A stretch of DNA of 15,983 nucleotides from an uncultured bacterium. GTDB lineage: Bacteria; Patescibacteriota; Minisyncoccia; Phycocordibacterales; UBA9973. The stretch spans positions 1 to 15,983 of the forward strand of contig CAIOXR010000002.1 of NCBI GenBank assembly GCA_903862375.1, read 5' to 3'. A program made the translations under genes and the position numbers. The notes below the pieces were generated by a model. The model had not been told where the DNA came from. It ran no database searches and saw nothing but the letters and a program-made list of their open reading frames with translations. Below, one piece after another: positions 1 to 7,570 of this stretch (positions are counted from its first letter, which is position 1; each line of letters begins with the position of its first letter).

Positions 1-14
1 ATATTTATTTATTT

Positions 15-1388
15 TTATTTTTTTGCAATCTTACTTGCCAAACCTGTATATGTAAGAGGAGTAAACTTTTTAAGTTCTGACTTTACTTTTGAAGAGACTT
101 TTAGATTATCTATAAAAATTTGGAAATCATCCATCGTAACTTTCTTGCCACGAGTAAGCTCTTTTAAGGCTTCATATGGGATAGGATAATCCAAACTACG
201 AAGGACTGTCTGTATCGCTTCTGCAACTACTTCAGAGTGGTCAAGTAAGTCTTCTTTTATCTTATTTTCATTTATAGAAATTTTACTAAGTCCTTTCAAG
301 AGTGAAGTATACCCAAGATAAGAATGCCCAAAAGCTGTACCAAAAGCACGCTCGACAGTAGAGTCAGAGAGATCGCGTTGCAATCTTGAGATAGGTAGCT
401 TGCGAGCAAAGAATTCAAATAAAGCATTCGCTATGCCTAAGTTCCCTTCACTATTCTCAAAATCTATCGGGTTTATCTTGTGAGGCATAGTAGAAGACCC
501 GACTTCTCCACTTTTAGGTATTTGTATTATCCAATTGTCTGAGATATACCTCCACATATCTTGACTAAAATCCAGAAGGATACTATTCACCCTTTTAAGA
601 GTATCAAAAACTTCTATATAACTATCATGAGTTTCTATCTGGGTAGTATACGAATTATTTACTAATTTTATAATTCTAGAATTACTACCTACTTTATTAA
701 ATTGATTAATAAAATTATTTGAAAACTTCATCCAATCAACTTTCGGATAAGCTGAAGTATGAGCACTCCAGTTCCCTGTCGCTCCATTCAACTTTGCTTC
801 TATCTTTATACTTTTTAATTTAGATATCTGCTTTTCAAGTCTGACCTGGAATACTTTCATCTCTTTACCGAAAGTTGTAGGTGTAGCACTTTGTCCATGA
901 GTTCGAGAAAGCATTGGTAAGTCACTATACTTTGTTGTAAACATTTTTAATATAATGATTATTCTCTCCACCTCAGGAATCATAACATTCTCAATACTAT
1001 TAGAAAGAATTAATGCATAAGCTACATTATTTGTATCTTCAGAAGTTAAAGCAAAGTGCACCCACTCAAGACTACTCTTTAGTGTTGTACCTTTAAGCTC
1101 TTCTTTTATAAAATACTCGACTGCTTTTACATCGTGGTTCGTAACTTTTTCAAAATCTTTAATTTTAGTATATGAAATATCATCAAACTTTTCATATAAA
1201 TCTTCAAGCAACTTTATCTCTCTCTGTGAGAATTTCTTTAAACTAGTTTTCCCTAAAAGAGATAATGATAAAAGATACTGACACTCCACCATAACTCTAT
1301 ACTTCATAAGTGCTTGCTCAGAAAAGTACGGAGCAAGTGCCCGTGTCTTTTCATAGTATCTTCCGTCGAGTGGATTTATAGCTTGCAT
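15..1388 (-). CDS. purB: Adenylosuccinate lyase
   Basis: PurB (457 aa) removes fumarate twice in purine synthesis: from SAICAR to give AICAR, and from adenylosuccinate to give AMP. It belongs to the fumarase/aspartase superfamily. Visible landmarks are TSEDTNN (115-121), the catalytic-base region RTHGQ (162-166, H164), and the flexible signature loop GEVGSSTMPHKINP (294-307) with the catalytic serine, followed by IDFENSEGNLG. Length and the MPHKINPIDFENSEGNLG form match the E. coli-type PurB (about 456 aa) rather than the shorter B. subtilis type. It is the last visible gene of the guaA-purHEMCB run and starts 4 bases after the purC stop, with only A/T between them and no Shine-Dalgarno. The window edge lies 14 bases beyond the stop, so whether the operon continues is unknown. 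Identification is secure. Confidence 0.97.
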   Translation of the reverse strand: MQAINPLDGRYYEKTRALAPYFSEQALMKYRVMVECQYLLSLSLLGKTSLKKFSQREIKLLEDLYEKFDDISYTKIKDFEKVTNHDVKAVEYFIKEELKGTTLKSSLEWVHFALTSEDTNNVAYALILSNSIENVMIPEVERIIIILKMFTTKYSDLPMLSRTHGQSATPTTFGKEMKVFQVRLEKQISKLKSIKIEAKLNGATGNWSAHTSAYPKVDWMKFSNNFINQFNKVGSNSRIIKLVNNSYTTQIETHDSYIEVFDTLKRVNSILLDFSQDMWRYISDNWIIQIPKSGEVGSSTMPHKINPIDFENSEGNLGIANALFEFFARKLPISRLQRDLSDSTVERAFGTAFGHSYLGYTSLLKGLSKISINENKIKEDLLDHSEVVAEAIQTVLRSLDYPIPYEALKELTRGKKVTMDDFQIFIDNLKVSSKVKSELKKFTPLTYTGLASKIAKK

Positions 1389-1392
1389 ATAT

Positions 1393-2352
1393 TTATATAT
1401 TCTCTAAATTCTTAGTAATTCTCTCTTGTATAGACTGGGTGAAATCATGCTCAAATTCTTTACCTGTGATAGTCTCATATATCTCTATATATCGACGGGA
1501 AAGCTCAGCGATAAGCTCAGGTGGAGCGACAGGTAAAACTTCGTCTTTATACGGATCACAATTATCTTTAAACCACATTCTCAAGAATTCTTTATCAAAA
1601 TATTCAGGCTCAAGTCCTTGATCAAGTCTTGCTTGGTAGCTATCTGCTTTCCAGTATCTTGAAGAGTCAGGAGTGTGTATCTCATCTATCAGTATTAATT
1701 CTCCATTATCATCTAAGCCAAACTCATACTTAGTATCAACTAGGATAAGTCCTCTCTCTAAAGCAATCTTCTGCCCACGCAAGAAAAGCTCTTTTGCAAC
1801 TTTCTCTACTTTTTCTATCATTTCTTTTGTCATCAAACCTTCTTCTACAATTTCTTTCGGAGAAAGAGTCCTGTCGTGTTCTTCAAACTTAGTAGAAGGA
1901 GTGAATACTGGTTCATCTAACTTTTGATTCTTCTTCATACCTTCAGGTAAAATGAAATTACCGAAATCTCTCTTCCCATCTTTATAATGAGTCCAAAGTG
2001 AAGTAGAAGTCACCCCTGTGATATAACCTCGTACGATAGCTTCGATAGGTAGTGGTGTACACTTCTTAGCTATTAAGACACTTGGATCAGGAACACTTAT
2101 CACATGGTTCTTTACTATGTCTTTTGTATTTTCAAACCAGAAGGCACTGATAAGATTCAAAACTTCACCCTTGAAAGGCACATGTGCGATAATACGATCG
2201 AAAGAAGAGTGACGATCAGTGGAGATAAGGATAATCTTATCCGGCATGATATGTACATCTCTGACTTTACCAACTTTCTTTTCTCCTAAATGCTTAAAGT
2301 TTGTCTCTTTTAAAACATTATCTATATTCTCTTTGATTTTTTCTTTTTTCAT
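1393..2352 (-). CDS. purC: Phosphoribosylaminoimidazole-succinocarboxamide (SAICAR) synthase, long form
   Basis: PurC joins CAIR with aspartate using ATP to form SAICAR. The 319-aa protein shows the nucleotide-binding start GKVRD (28-32), the substrate region LPIEAIVRGYITG (101-113), TPSTK (151-155), LVDTKYEFG (204-212) and the C-terminal signature DEIHTPDSSRYW (223-234). It is markedly longer than the about 240-aa B. subtilis/E. coli form and resembles the roughly 300-aa form that I recall from yeast and Bacteroidetes. The extra length lies in the central TPSTKFEEHD region and the C-terminal tail. It starts 4 bases after the purM stop; the spacer is A/T only. The next enzyme in the pathway, PurB, is encoded immediately downstream. 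The family call is secure; the Bacteroidetes resemblance is from memory. Confidence 0.97.
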   Translation of the reverse strand: MKKEKIKENIDNVLKETNFKHLGEKKVGKVRDVHIMPDKIILISTDRHSSFDRIIAHVPFKGEVLNLISAFWFENTKDIVKNHVISVPDPSVLIAKKCTPLPIEAIVRGYITGVTSTSLWTHYKDGKRDFGNFILPEGMKKNQKLDEPVFTPSTKFEEHDRTLSPKEIVEEGLMTKEMIEKVEKVAKELFLRGQKIALERGLILVDTKYEFGLDDNGELILIDEIHTPDSSRYWKADSYQARLDQGLEPEYFDKEFLRMWFKDNCDPYKDEVLPVAPPELIAELSRRYIEIYETITGKEFEHDFTQSIQERITKNLENI

Positions 2353-2356
2353 ATAT

Positions 2357-3397
2357 TTATTTTAAAATTACTTTTTTCTGACCATTAATAATTTGCCCTA
2401 TCTCAAATATTTTATAATTTGGATATTCATTTAATATTTCAACTATTTTATTCTGCTCACTTTTAGGCACTACTAATACCAAACCAATTCCCATATTAAA
2501 AACTCTATACATCTCTTCTTGTGAAATGCCACCGATTTCCTCTATTAAAGAAAATATAGGTAATACTGGCCAGGAATTAAGATTTATCTCTGCATCTAAA
2601 TCTTTAGGAAGGACTCGAGGAATATTCTCTATGAAGCCACCACCTGTAATATGTGCGATACCATGAATATCAATATCATTTGAAAGCATTTCAAGTACAG
2701 GCATAGAGTAGTTCGTATGCACTTTCAGTAAAGATTCACCGACAGTTCCACCTAATTGAGGTAGGTCAGTATGCACATTATATCCACCAATTTCAAATAA
2801 TACCTTGCGAGCAAGTGAAAAGCCGTTCGTGTGTAAACCACTCGAAGAAAAACCTAGGAGAATATCCCCTTCAATAATTTTCTCACCTGTAATAATCTTA
2901 TCTTTCTCTACAACACCTGTAATGCACCCAGCTATATCATGCTCACCTAAAGCATAAGTCCCTGGCATCTCTGCTGTCTCTCCTCCTAAGAGTGAGACAT
3001 TATTCTCTATACAAGCTTTACACATACCAGAAACCATAGCTTCCATAACGATAGGGTCAAGCTTGTCATGAGCTACATAGTCTAAAAATGTTAAAGACCT
3101 TGCTCCCATAGCAAGCAGATCATCACAACAGTGATTCACAATATCTTCTCCGACAGTATCGTACTTCTCCATCAGATGAGCGACAGAAAGCTTCGTACCC
3201 ACTCCATCGATACTTTGTACTAAAACTGGATTTGTATAATTATTCAAAATTTCACCTATATCATAAAGCCCACCAAAACTTCCAATACCAGTAAGAACAG
3301 CTTTACTGTGAGTACTTGCTACATCTTTCTTAATACGACGAACAACTTCATTCCCTGCATCTATGTTCACTCCTGATTGTTTATATAGGTCACTCAT
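2357..3397 (-). CDS. purM: Phosphoribosylformylglycinamidine cyclo-ligase (AIR synthetase)
   Basis: PurM (346 aa) closes the imidazole ring, converting FGAM and ATP to AIR. It carries the expected landmarks: DGVGTK (64-69), GEDIVNHCCDDLLAMGA (83-99), GGETAEMPG (138-146), SSGLHTNG (185-192) and HITGGGF in the C-terminal half (about 248-254). Length matches the bacterial family (about 345 aa), so it appears intact and is not fused to PurD or PurN. It starts 3 bases after the purE stop (TAA, three T, ATG), implying co-transcription and possibly translational coupling. Its substrate comes from FGAM synthase, whose glutaminase subunit PurQ is encoded at the other end of the window. Confidence 0.97.
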   Translation of the reverse strand: MSDLYKQSGVNIDAGNEVVRRIKKDVASTHSKAVLTGIGSFGGLYDIGEILNNYTNPVLVQSIDGVGTKLSVAHLMEKYDTVGEDIVNHCCDDLLAMGARSLTFLDYVAHDKLDPIVMEAMVSGMCKACIENNVSLLGGETAEMPGTYALGEHDIAGCITGVVEKDKIITGEKIIEGDILLGFSSSGLHTNGFSLARKVLFEIGGYNVHTDLPQLGGTVGESLLKVHTNYSMPVLEMLSNDIDIHGIAHITGGGFIENIPRVLPKDLDAEINLNSWPVLPIFSLIEEIGGISQEEMYRVFNMGIGLVLVVPKSEQNKIVEILNEYPNYKIFEIGQIINGQKKVILK

Positions 3398-3400
3398 AAA

Positions 3401-3928
3401 TTATTTTTCTAAATATTTCTTATAACCAATTTCTAAAAGTTTTTCGCCTTTAACTTTTATTTCATTATGCATTTTTTGTTTGTAAGCTATAAGTTTCTTT
3501 TCTAGATTTTTATCATTTGTAGCTAGTATTTGGATAGCCAGTAATCCTGCATTCTTTGCTCCGTTTATACCTACCGTCGCTACTGGAATTCCGGGTGGCA
3601 TCTGAGAAGTCGAAAGAAGTGAATCAAGCCCATCTAAAGTCTTGGCTTTTACAGGTACTCCGATAATTGGCAAAGTAGTAAATGATGCTACAACTCCTGC
3701 TAAGTGAGCCGCACCTCCTGCCCCAGCAATGATAACTTTTATACCTTTACCTTTAGCACTTTCTACAAAACTATGAACTAGTAAAGGAGACCTGTGAGCA
3801 GATGCTACAGTCATCTCATAACCAACACCAAACTCCTCAAGTATTAATGCAGATTCTGACATTACAGCCAGATCAGAATCTGAGCCCATAACTATCCCCA
3901 CACTAACTTTTTGTACTTTTTTAGTCAT
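3401..3928 (-). CDS. purE: N5-carboxyaminoimidazole ribonucleotide mutase, class I PurE
   Basis: PurE (175 aa) rearranges N5-CAIR to CAIR. The sequence shows VMGSDSD (13-19), SAHRSP (43-48, H45 being the conserved histidine) and GAGGAAHLAG (69-78), then GVPV and the MPPGIPVAT stretch (110-118). The GAGGAAHL form is that of class I mutases, which use N5-CAIR made by PurK. Class II enzymes, which use AIR plus CO2 directly, have a different sequence there. No purK lies in the window. The C-terminus is slightly extended and lysine-rich relative to many family members. The gene sits 37 bases after the purH stop and 3 bases before purM. No clear ribosome binding site is visible; a GG dinucleotide falls almost on the start codon. 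Confidence 0.96.
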   Translation of the reverse strand: MTKKVQKVSVGIVMGSDSDLAVMSESALILEEFGVGYEMTVASAHRSPLLVHSFVESAKGKGIKVIIAGAGGAAHLAGVVASFTTLPIIGVPVKAKTLDGLDSLLSTSQMPPGIPVATVGINGAKNAGLLAIQILATNDKNLEKKLIAYKQKMHNEIKVKGEKLLEIGYKKYLEK

Positions 3929-3965
3929 ACCTGTATTTTACTACTATTTAGATAATAAACAATAA

Positions 3966-5453
3966 TTAATGCTTAAAGTGTCTGTAGCCTGTTGTGACCA
4001 TTGCCATACCGAGTTTATCTGCCATATCAATAGAATCCTGATCATTCTTTGAACCCCCTGGCTGTATCACTGCTTTTATGCCAACACTTCCTGCAAGTTC
4101 TACACAATCAGAAAATGGGAAAAATGCTTCTGAAGAAAGTACAGCACCCTCAAGTGAAAAGCCAAATTTATTTGCTTTATCTATCGCTTGCTTGAGTGAA
4201 TCAATTCGAGAAGTCTGACCACAGCCCATAGATAGAAGTGTGCCATCTTTCACTAAGGCTATAGAGTTTGATTTCAAATGCTTTGTCGCTATACAAGCTA
4301 TAAATAAATCTTTCTTTTCATTTTTTGTAGGTTCTACTTTTGTAACTGTCGTAAAATCTTTTATATCTTCTATGTGAGTATCTTTATCTTGGACGAGCAT
4401 ACCAGTAAAGCAACTCCTCATCTGCCTACTTGGTAATACAGGATTATTCCATTTCAAAATTCTACAATTCTTTTTCTCCATTAAGATATTTAATGCTTCA
4501 TCTGTGAAGTCAGGAGCTATGATAACTTCTACGAAAAGATTCTGCTCTTTTATAAGTGAAGCTATATCTTCACCTACTTTTCTATTCGAAGCAAGTATTC
4601 CACCAAAAGCAGAAAGTGGGTCAGCATTATAAGCAGACTTGTATGCTTCAAAAAGTTGCCCTTCTTCTTTTATAGATAGACCACATGCATTCATATGCTT
4701 GATAATTGCAAAAGCTGGACTGGAAAAATCATTCACGATAGCGATAGCAGACTCAGTATCTATAAGATTATTATATGAAAGTTCTTTACCATGAAGCTGA
4801 GTGAAACTCTCTTCTAATTTACCGATGAATTCGCCTTTCTGGTGAGGGTTCTCTCCATAGCGAAGAGTTACTCCTTCGAAGTATCCATATATAGCTCTAT
4901 CATAAGTATTCGTAATTTTGAATGCATCCCCTGCAAAACTTTTACGCTCTTCTTCTGTCGTCTCACTGCCAACCTTGAGTATACTTAGCAGTTTACTGTA
5001 TTGATCCTTCGAGGGTATAACTGCTACATCTTTAAAGTTCTTTGCTGCTGCTCTGATAAGAGAAATACCACCGATATCTATCTTCTCTATAATCTCTTCT
5101 TCATTTGCTCCTGATAGAAGAGTCTCTTCAAATGGATACAAGTCTACTATTACTAAATCAATATCTTTAATATTATATTTTTCTTTTTCTAATTTATCAC
5201 TTTCATTCTCTCTGCGGTTTAATATCCCTCCAAAAATATGAGGCTCAAGAGTTTTAACTCTACCTCCAAAAATAGACGGGAAATTCGTAATAGATTCTAC
5301 TTCCACTACAGGTACGCCAAGCTTACGGATAAACTCTGCGGTTCCTCCTGTCGAAACTATTTCTATATCATGCTTATCTAGCAACTTCACTATCTCATCT
5401 AATCCATCCTTACTATAAACTGAAACGAGAGCTCTTTTTATTTTTTTATTCAT
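3966..5453 (-). CDS. purH: Bifunctional AICAR formyltransferase / IMP cyclohydrolase
   Basis: PurH performs the last two steps to IMP. The 495-aa protein has an N-terminal methylglyoxal-synthase-like IMP cyclohydrolase domain (about 1-190; STGGTAEFIR at 34-43, GGRVKTLEPHIFGGIL at 63-78, DIGGISLIRAAAKN at 126-139). A C-terminal formyltransferase domain follows, with RYGENPHQKG (198-207), the catalytic Lys-His pair in KHMNACG (252-258), SAFGG (281-285) and the terminal TTGYRHFKH. VDLYPFEET, EKIDIGGISL and NACG instead of the common NPCG recall Bacteroidetes PurH proteins (from memory). It is a little shorter than the usual 510-530 aa. AGAAGG lies directly against the ATG, too close for a normal ribosome binding site. 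A 155-bp gap with a predicted structured leader separates it from guaA. Confidence 0.97.
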   Translation of the reverse strand: MNKKIKRALVSVYSKDGLDEIVKLLDKHDIEIVSTGGTAEFIRKLGVPVVEVESITNFPSIFGGRVKTLEPHIFGGILNRRENESDKLEKEKYNIKDIDLVIVDLYPFEETLLSGANEEEIIEKIDIGGISLIRAAAKNFKDVAVIPSKDQYSKLLSILKVGSETTEEERKSFAGDAFKITNTYDRAIYGYFEGVTLRYGENPHQKGEFIGKLEESFTQLHGKELSYNNLIDTESAIAIVNDFSSPAFAIIKHMNACGLSIKEEGQLFEAYKSAYNADPLSAFGGILASNRKVGEDIASLIKEQNLFVEVIIAPDFTDEALNILMEKKNCRILKWNNPVLPSRQMRSCFTGMLVQDKDTHIEDIKDFTTVTKVEPTKNEKKDLFIACIATKHLKSNSIALVKDGTLLSMGCGQTSRIDSLKQAIDKANKFGFSLEGAVLSSEAFFPFSDCVELAGSVGIKAVIQPGGSKNDQDSIDMADKLGMAMVTTGYRHFKH

Positions 5454-5471
5454 CCTTCTATAAAAAACGAA

Positions 5472-5569
5472 ACAAATTATTTTATGAAATATGTCTGATT
5501 CAGGAGAATCACCTACTGGGTGGCTTCTGCTATCCCTCGTCCGAGGACTTTTTTCAGAATATAATTTGT
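5472..5569 (-). promoter_or_regulatory. Predicted structured RNA leader upstream of purH
   Basis: In the guaA-purH gap, bases 5472-5495 pair with 5546-5569 in one long stem (20 of 24 positions pair; the outer 9 bp, ACAAATTAT with ATAATTTGT, are perfect). The stem encloses about 50 bases that can form two hairpins. One is CCTC/GAGG at 5535-5546. The other is AGAA-CACC/GGTG-TTCT at 5505-5528, with a small internal loop. A competing hairpin, GATTC/GAATC (5497-5501 with 5506-5510), excludes the second. On the minus strand the closing stem is followed by TTCG and six T, then the purH start 18 bases after the stem. This layout suggests a riboswitch or attenuator. It did not match ZTP, PRPP, purine or THF riboswitch consensus sequences as I remember them. 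Pairing is visible; function and strand are inferred. Confidence 0.5.
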
Positions 5570-5608
5570 GTAGTTTTGTAATTAATAATCTTTAATAATA
5601 AATATTTA

Positions 5609-7162
5609 CTACTCAAACTCCGTTGTTGCTGGAGGCTTCGGTGTCATATCGAAAAATACACGGACAATATCTTTGTGTTTTGTTAGAGCATTTGTAATTT
5701 CATTTACTATTTCTTCTTTAAAATAATAACCCTTGGCAGTCATGAAATCCACCGTCTGCACAGCCCTCACTGCAAGTGAATAACCGTAAACTCTTTCATC
5801 CCCTTTTACTCCCACTGAATTCACACCAAGAAGAGCCACGACAAGCTGAGATATCTCCTTTTCAGTTTTATATTTTTTAATTATGTCAGCTACAGTTTTA
5901 TCTGCTTGGCGGACAAGTTCTAGTCTTTCAAGAGATACAGGAGTACCGACAATTCTTAGGTATAATCCAGGACCTGGGAAAGGATTCCTCTCATATATGG
6001 AAGAAGGCAAATTCATACTACGAGCAAGCTCTCTGACTTCGTATTTGAATAAATTCCTAAGTGGATGCAAATCTTCTACTTCAAAAGAAAGTCCTACATT
6101 GTGATGCGTTTTAATCATTACAGACTCTCCAGCTTTACCACTTTCTATTATATCTGTAGCAAGAGTTCCTTGGACTATGAATGAAGCATTATACTTTTTT
6201 ATTTGCTCTTCAAATATTCTTTTATAAACATTACGGAATTCTCCTCTTTTATCTTCACCATCAATAGTCTTACTGATATTTTCTATAAATTCGTCCTTTG
6301 CATCAATAATAAATAAATTCTCTACTCCTGCACTTTTCACATTTATTTTCAATTCTTCTAGTTCTCCCTCCCTTAGTCCTCCTGTATCTATAGCTACACA
6401 AATAAGCCTCTCTTTTAAAACAGGTACGAGTATACTTGCTAAAGTTGTAGAGTCTACTCCACCTGAGACTCCAAGGATGACATTCTGCACTATACCTGTC
6501 TCTTTTGTTTTATTATTGAGTATCTCTTTCACTTCATTCTGGATAGAAAATATCAAGTCGGTCGCACTCCAATCTTTCACACAAGAAGCAAGGTCTAAGA
6601 AATTCTGCAGTATCTTTTTGCCTTCTTTTGTATCTGTAACTTCAGGATGAAATTGTATACCCATTATATGATTCTCTTTGTCTGTCATCGCAGATATACC
6701 TGATGAACTTGCAATAGGGGAAAAACCAACAGGCAGGCTAACCACAGTATCACCATGACTTGCCCATACTTCTGTCTTTTCAGGAATACCTTTGAATAGT
6801 GGATGTTTTGTATCTAAAGTTACTTCTGCTGGTCCATATTCGCGATTGGAAAGTGGCCTCTCCACTTCTCCACCCATTTTATATGCGAGAAGTTGCATAC
6901 CGTAGCAAATTCCTAAAATTAAATATTTATTTTCTTTGACTGAAATATCAAGAGATGAAGGTAGATCTGGAGCGTCTTCATTGTGGACGCTATAGTTGCT
7001 ACCTGAAAGGATAATTGCTTTAGGGGTATTGGAAGCTAGCCATTTATCTACCTTTTTTGGCGGGAGGATAATACTTCTTACTCCAAGCTCACGGAGAATT
7101 CTACCTATAATAAGAGTGTATTGTGAACCATAATCAATAATAAGTATTTGTATATTATTCAT
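5609..7162 (-). CDS. guaA: GMP synthase (glutamine-hydrolysing)
   Basis: GuaA aminates XMP to GMP. The 517-aa protein has an N-terminal class I glutamine amidotransferase domain with nucleophile C86 in GICYGMQ (84-90) and the H172/E174 pair in FHPEV. An ATP pyrophosphatase domain with the P-loop SGGVDST (233-239) follows. The dimerisation domain contains NPFPGPGL and ends with MTPKPPATTEFE (the family usually ends PPATIEWE). It is full length and appears active. It starts the main minus-strand run and is divergent from guaB, which makes its XMP substrate. A TATACT box (7176-7171) ends only 8 bases before the ATG, so the transcript may be leaderless. No terminator is seen after it, so purH may be co-transcribed through the structured leader. 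Confidence 0.97.
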   Translation of the reverse strand: MNNIQILIIDYGSQYTLIIGRILRELGVRSIILPPKKVDKWLASNTPKAIILSGSNYSVHNEDAPDLPSSLDISVKENKYLILGICYGMQLLAYKMGGEVERPLSNREYGPAEVTLDTKHPLFKGIPEKTEVWASHGDTVVSLPVGFSPIASSSGISAMTDKENHIMGIQFHPEVTDTKEGKKILQNFLDLASCVKDWSATDLIFSIQNEVKEILNNKTKETGIVQNVILGVSGGVDSTTLASILVPVLKERLICVAIDTGGLREGELEELKINVKSAGVENLFIIDAKDEFIENISKTIDGEDKRGEFRNVYKRIFEEQIKKYNASFIVQGTLATDIIESGKAGESVMIKTHHNVGLSFEVEDLHPLRNLFKYEVRELARSMNLPSSIYERNPFPGPGLYLRIVGTPVSLERLELVRQADKTVADIIKKYKTEKEISQLVVALLGVNSVGVKGDERVYGYSLAVRAVQTVDFMTAKGYYFKEEIVNEITNALTKHKDIVRVFFDMTPKPPATTEFE

Positions 7163-7170
7163 AGACTTAT

Positions 7171-7176
7171 AGTATA
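7171..7176 (-). promoter_or_regulatory. Candidate -10 box of guaA
   Basis: On the minus strand the sequence TATACT matches a sigma-70-type -10 element at five of six positions. Transcription would start at about 7164, that is 2 bases before the guaA ATG, giving a leaderless message. No convincing -35 box is visible 16-18 bases upstream. The region is very AT-rich, so a chance match is possible. Confidence 0.35.
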
Positions 7177-7227
7177 TTAAAATTGAAAATAATAAAAGTA
7201 GATAAAATACATTTTAGATATATTAAA

Positions 7228-7263
7228 AATAACCTAAACCATCCGAGGATGATTTAGGTTATT
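7228..7263 (-). terminator. Intrinsic terminator overlapping the end of the small gene
   Basis: AATAACCTAAA (7228-7238) pairs perfectly with TTTAGGTTATT (7253-7263). After one mismatch, CATC/GATG extend the stem around a 4-base loop. Read on the minus strand, the 3' arm runs into ATTTTTAATA, a U tract that fits intrinsic termination. The stop codon of the 64-aa gene (7254-7256) lies inside the stem. The hairpin lies about 65 bases upstream of guaA, so it could instead be an attenuator controlling read-through into guaA. Confidence 0.6.
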
Positions 7264-7448
7264 ACTTTCAAGCCTATTCTTGCTCTGGCTATCCTATTCG
7301 AATACCTGTGTATTATCTCCATTTTTTCTGGAAGAATAAGAATTCTGACATCGTTGTCAGCAATATTTTTATATTCCTCCAATCCTAAATGTTTTAAAAC
7401 AATCTCCCATTCGGAAGATAATTCTATTTTTGAAATAGTTTTATTCAT
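7254..7448 (-). CDS. Small protein of unknown function (64 aa)
   Basis: I do not recognise this protein. From the ATG at 7448 it is 64 aa; a TTG two codons upstream is a less likely start. It is soluble-looking and charged, with an acidic-amphipathic first half (IELSSEWEIVLKHLGLEEYKN), then ILILPEKMEIIHRY and an arginine-rich end (RIARARIGLKVIT). There is no signal peptide, membrane segment or cysteine motif. Support for a real gene comes from its setting: a plausible promoter upstream (7489-7516), a terminator hairpin at its end, and a place in the divergent guaA-guaB region. It could be a small regulator or an unrelated orphan. Alternatively it could be a leader peptide of a guaA attenuator, though it is long for that. 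The purine-cluster position alone does not establish a function. Confidence 0.5.
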   Translation of the reverse strand: MNKTISKIELSSEWEIVLKHLGLEEYKNIADNDVRILILPEKMEIIHRYSNRIARARIGLKVIT

Positions 7449-7488
7449 AAGCAAAAATTATTTTTAAACAACAAAAAATATCCTACAT

Positions 7489-7516
7489 AGATTACCATAA
7501 TAAATTTATTTTTCAA
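7489..7516 (-). promoter_or_regulatory. Candidate promoter of the small 64-aa gene
   Basis: Read on the minus strand, TTGAAA (7516-7511) is followed after 16 bases by TAATCT (7494-7489), preceded by TGG (an extended -10 TG element). The predicted start at about 7482 would leave a leader of about 34 bases before the ATG at 7448. The region is AT-rich, so confidence is moderate to low. Confidence 0.4.
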
Positions 7517-7530
7517 ATAATTATCCTACT

Positions 7531-7559
7531 TTTATAAATACCCTCTTATATGCTAATAT
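7531..7559 (+). promoter_or_regulatory. Candidate guaB promoter with very short leader
   Basis: TTTATA (7531-7536), 17 bases, then TGC-TAATAT (7551-7559) gives a weak -35 and an extended -10. Transcription from about 7566 would leave roughly 5 bases before the ATG at 7571. The TGCTAATATGTG stretch resembles the TGCTATACTATGTG of the strong promoter at 10530-10543. This also argues against translation starting at the in-frame ATG at 7550, which would lie at the -10 box. Confidence 0.4.
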
Positions 7560-7570
7560 GTGAGTATATT

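Noticed and set aside
5535..5556. Plus-strand intrinsic terminator (CCTC/GAGG followed by a T run)
   Set aside because: The stem is only 4 bp and no plus-strand gene lies upstream to terminate. The T run is better explained as part of the long stem of the minus-strand leader.
5472..5569. Known ZTP, purine, THF or PRPP riboswitch, small SRP RNA or hammerhead ribozyme at the purH leader
   Set aside because: The conserved core sequences of these families as I know them could not be found. A fragment resembling the SRP GUCC...AGCAG order lacks the GGAA loop.
7550..7570. Upstream in-frame ATG for guaB at 7550
   Set aside because: It would add seven residues outside the conserved start, and the site overlaps the probable -10 box. 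The ATG at 7571 is preferred.
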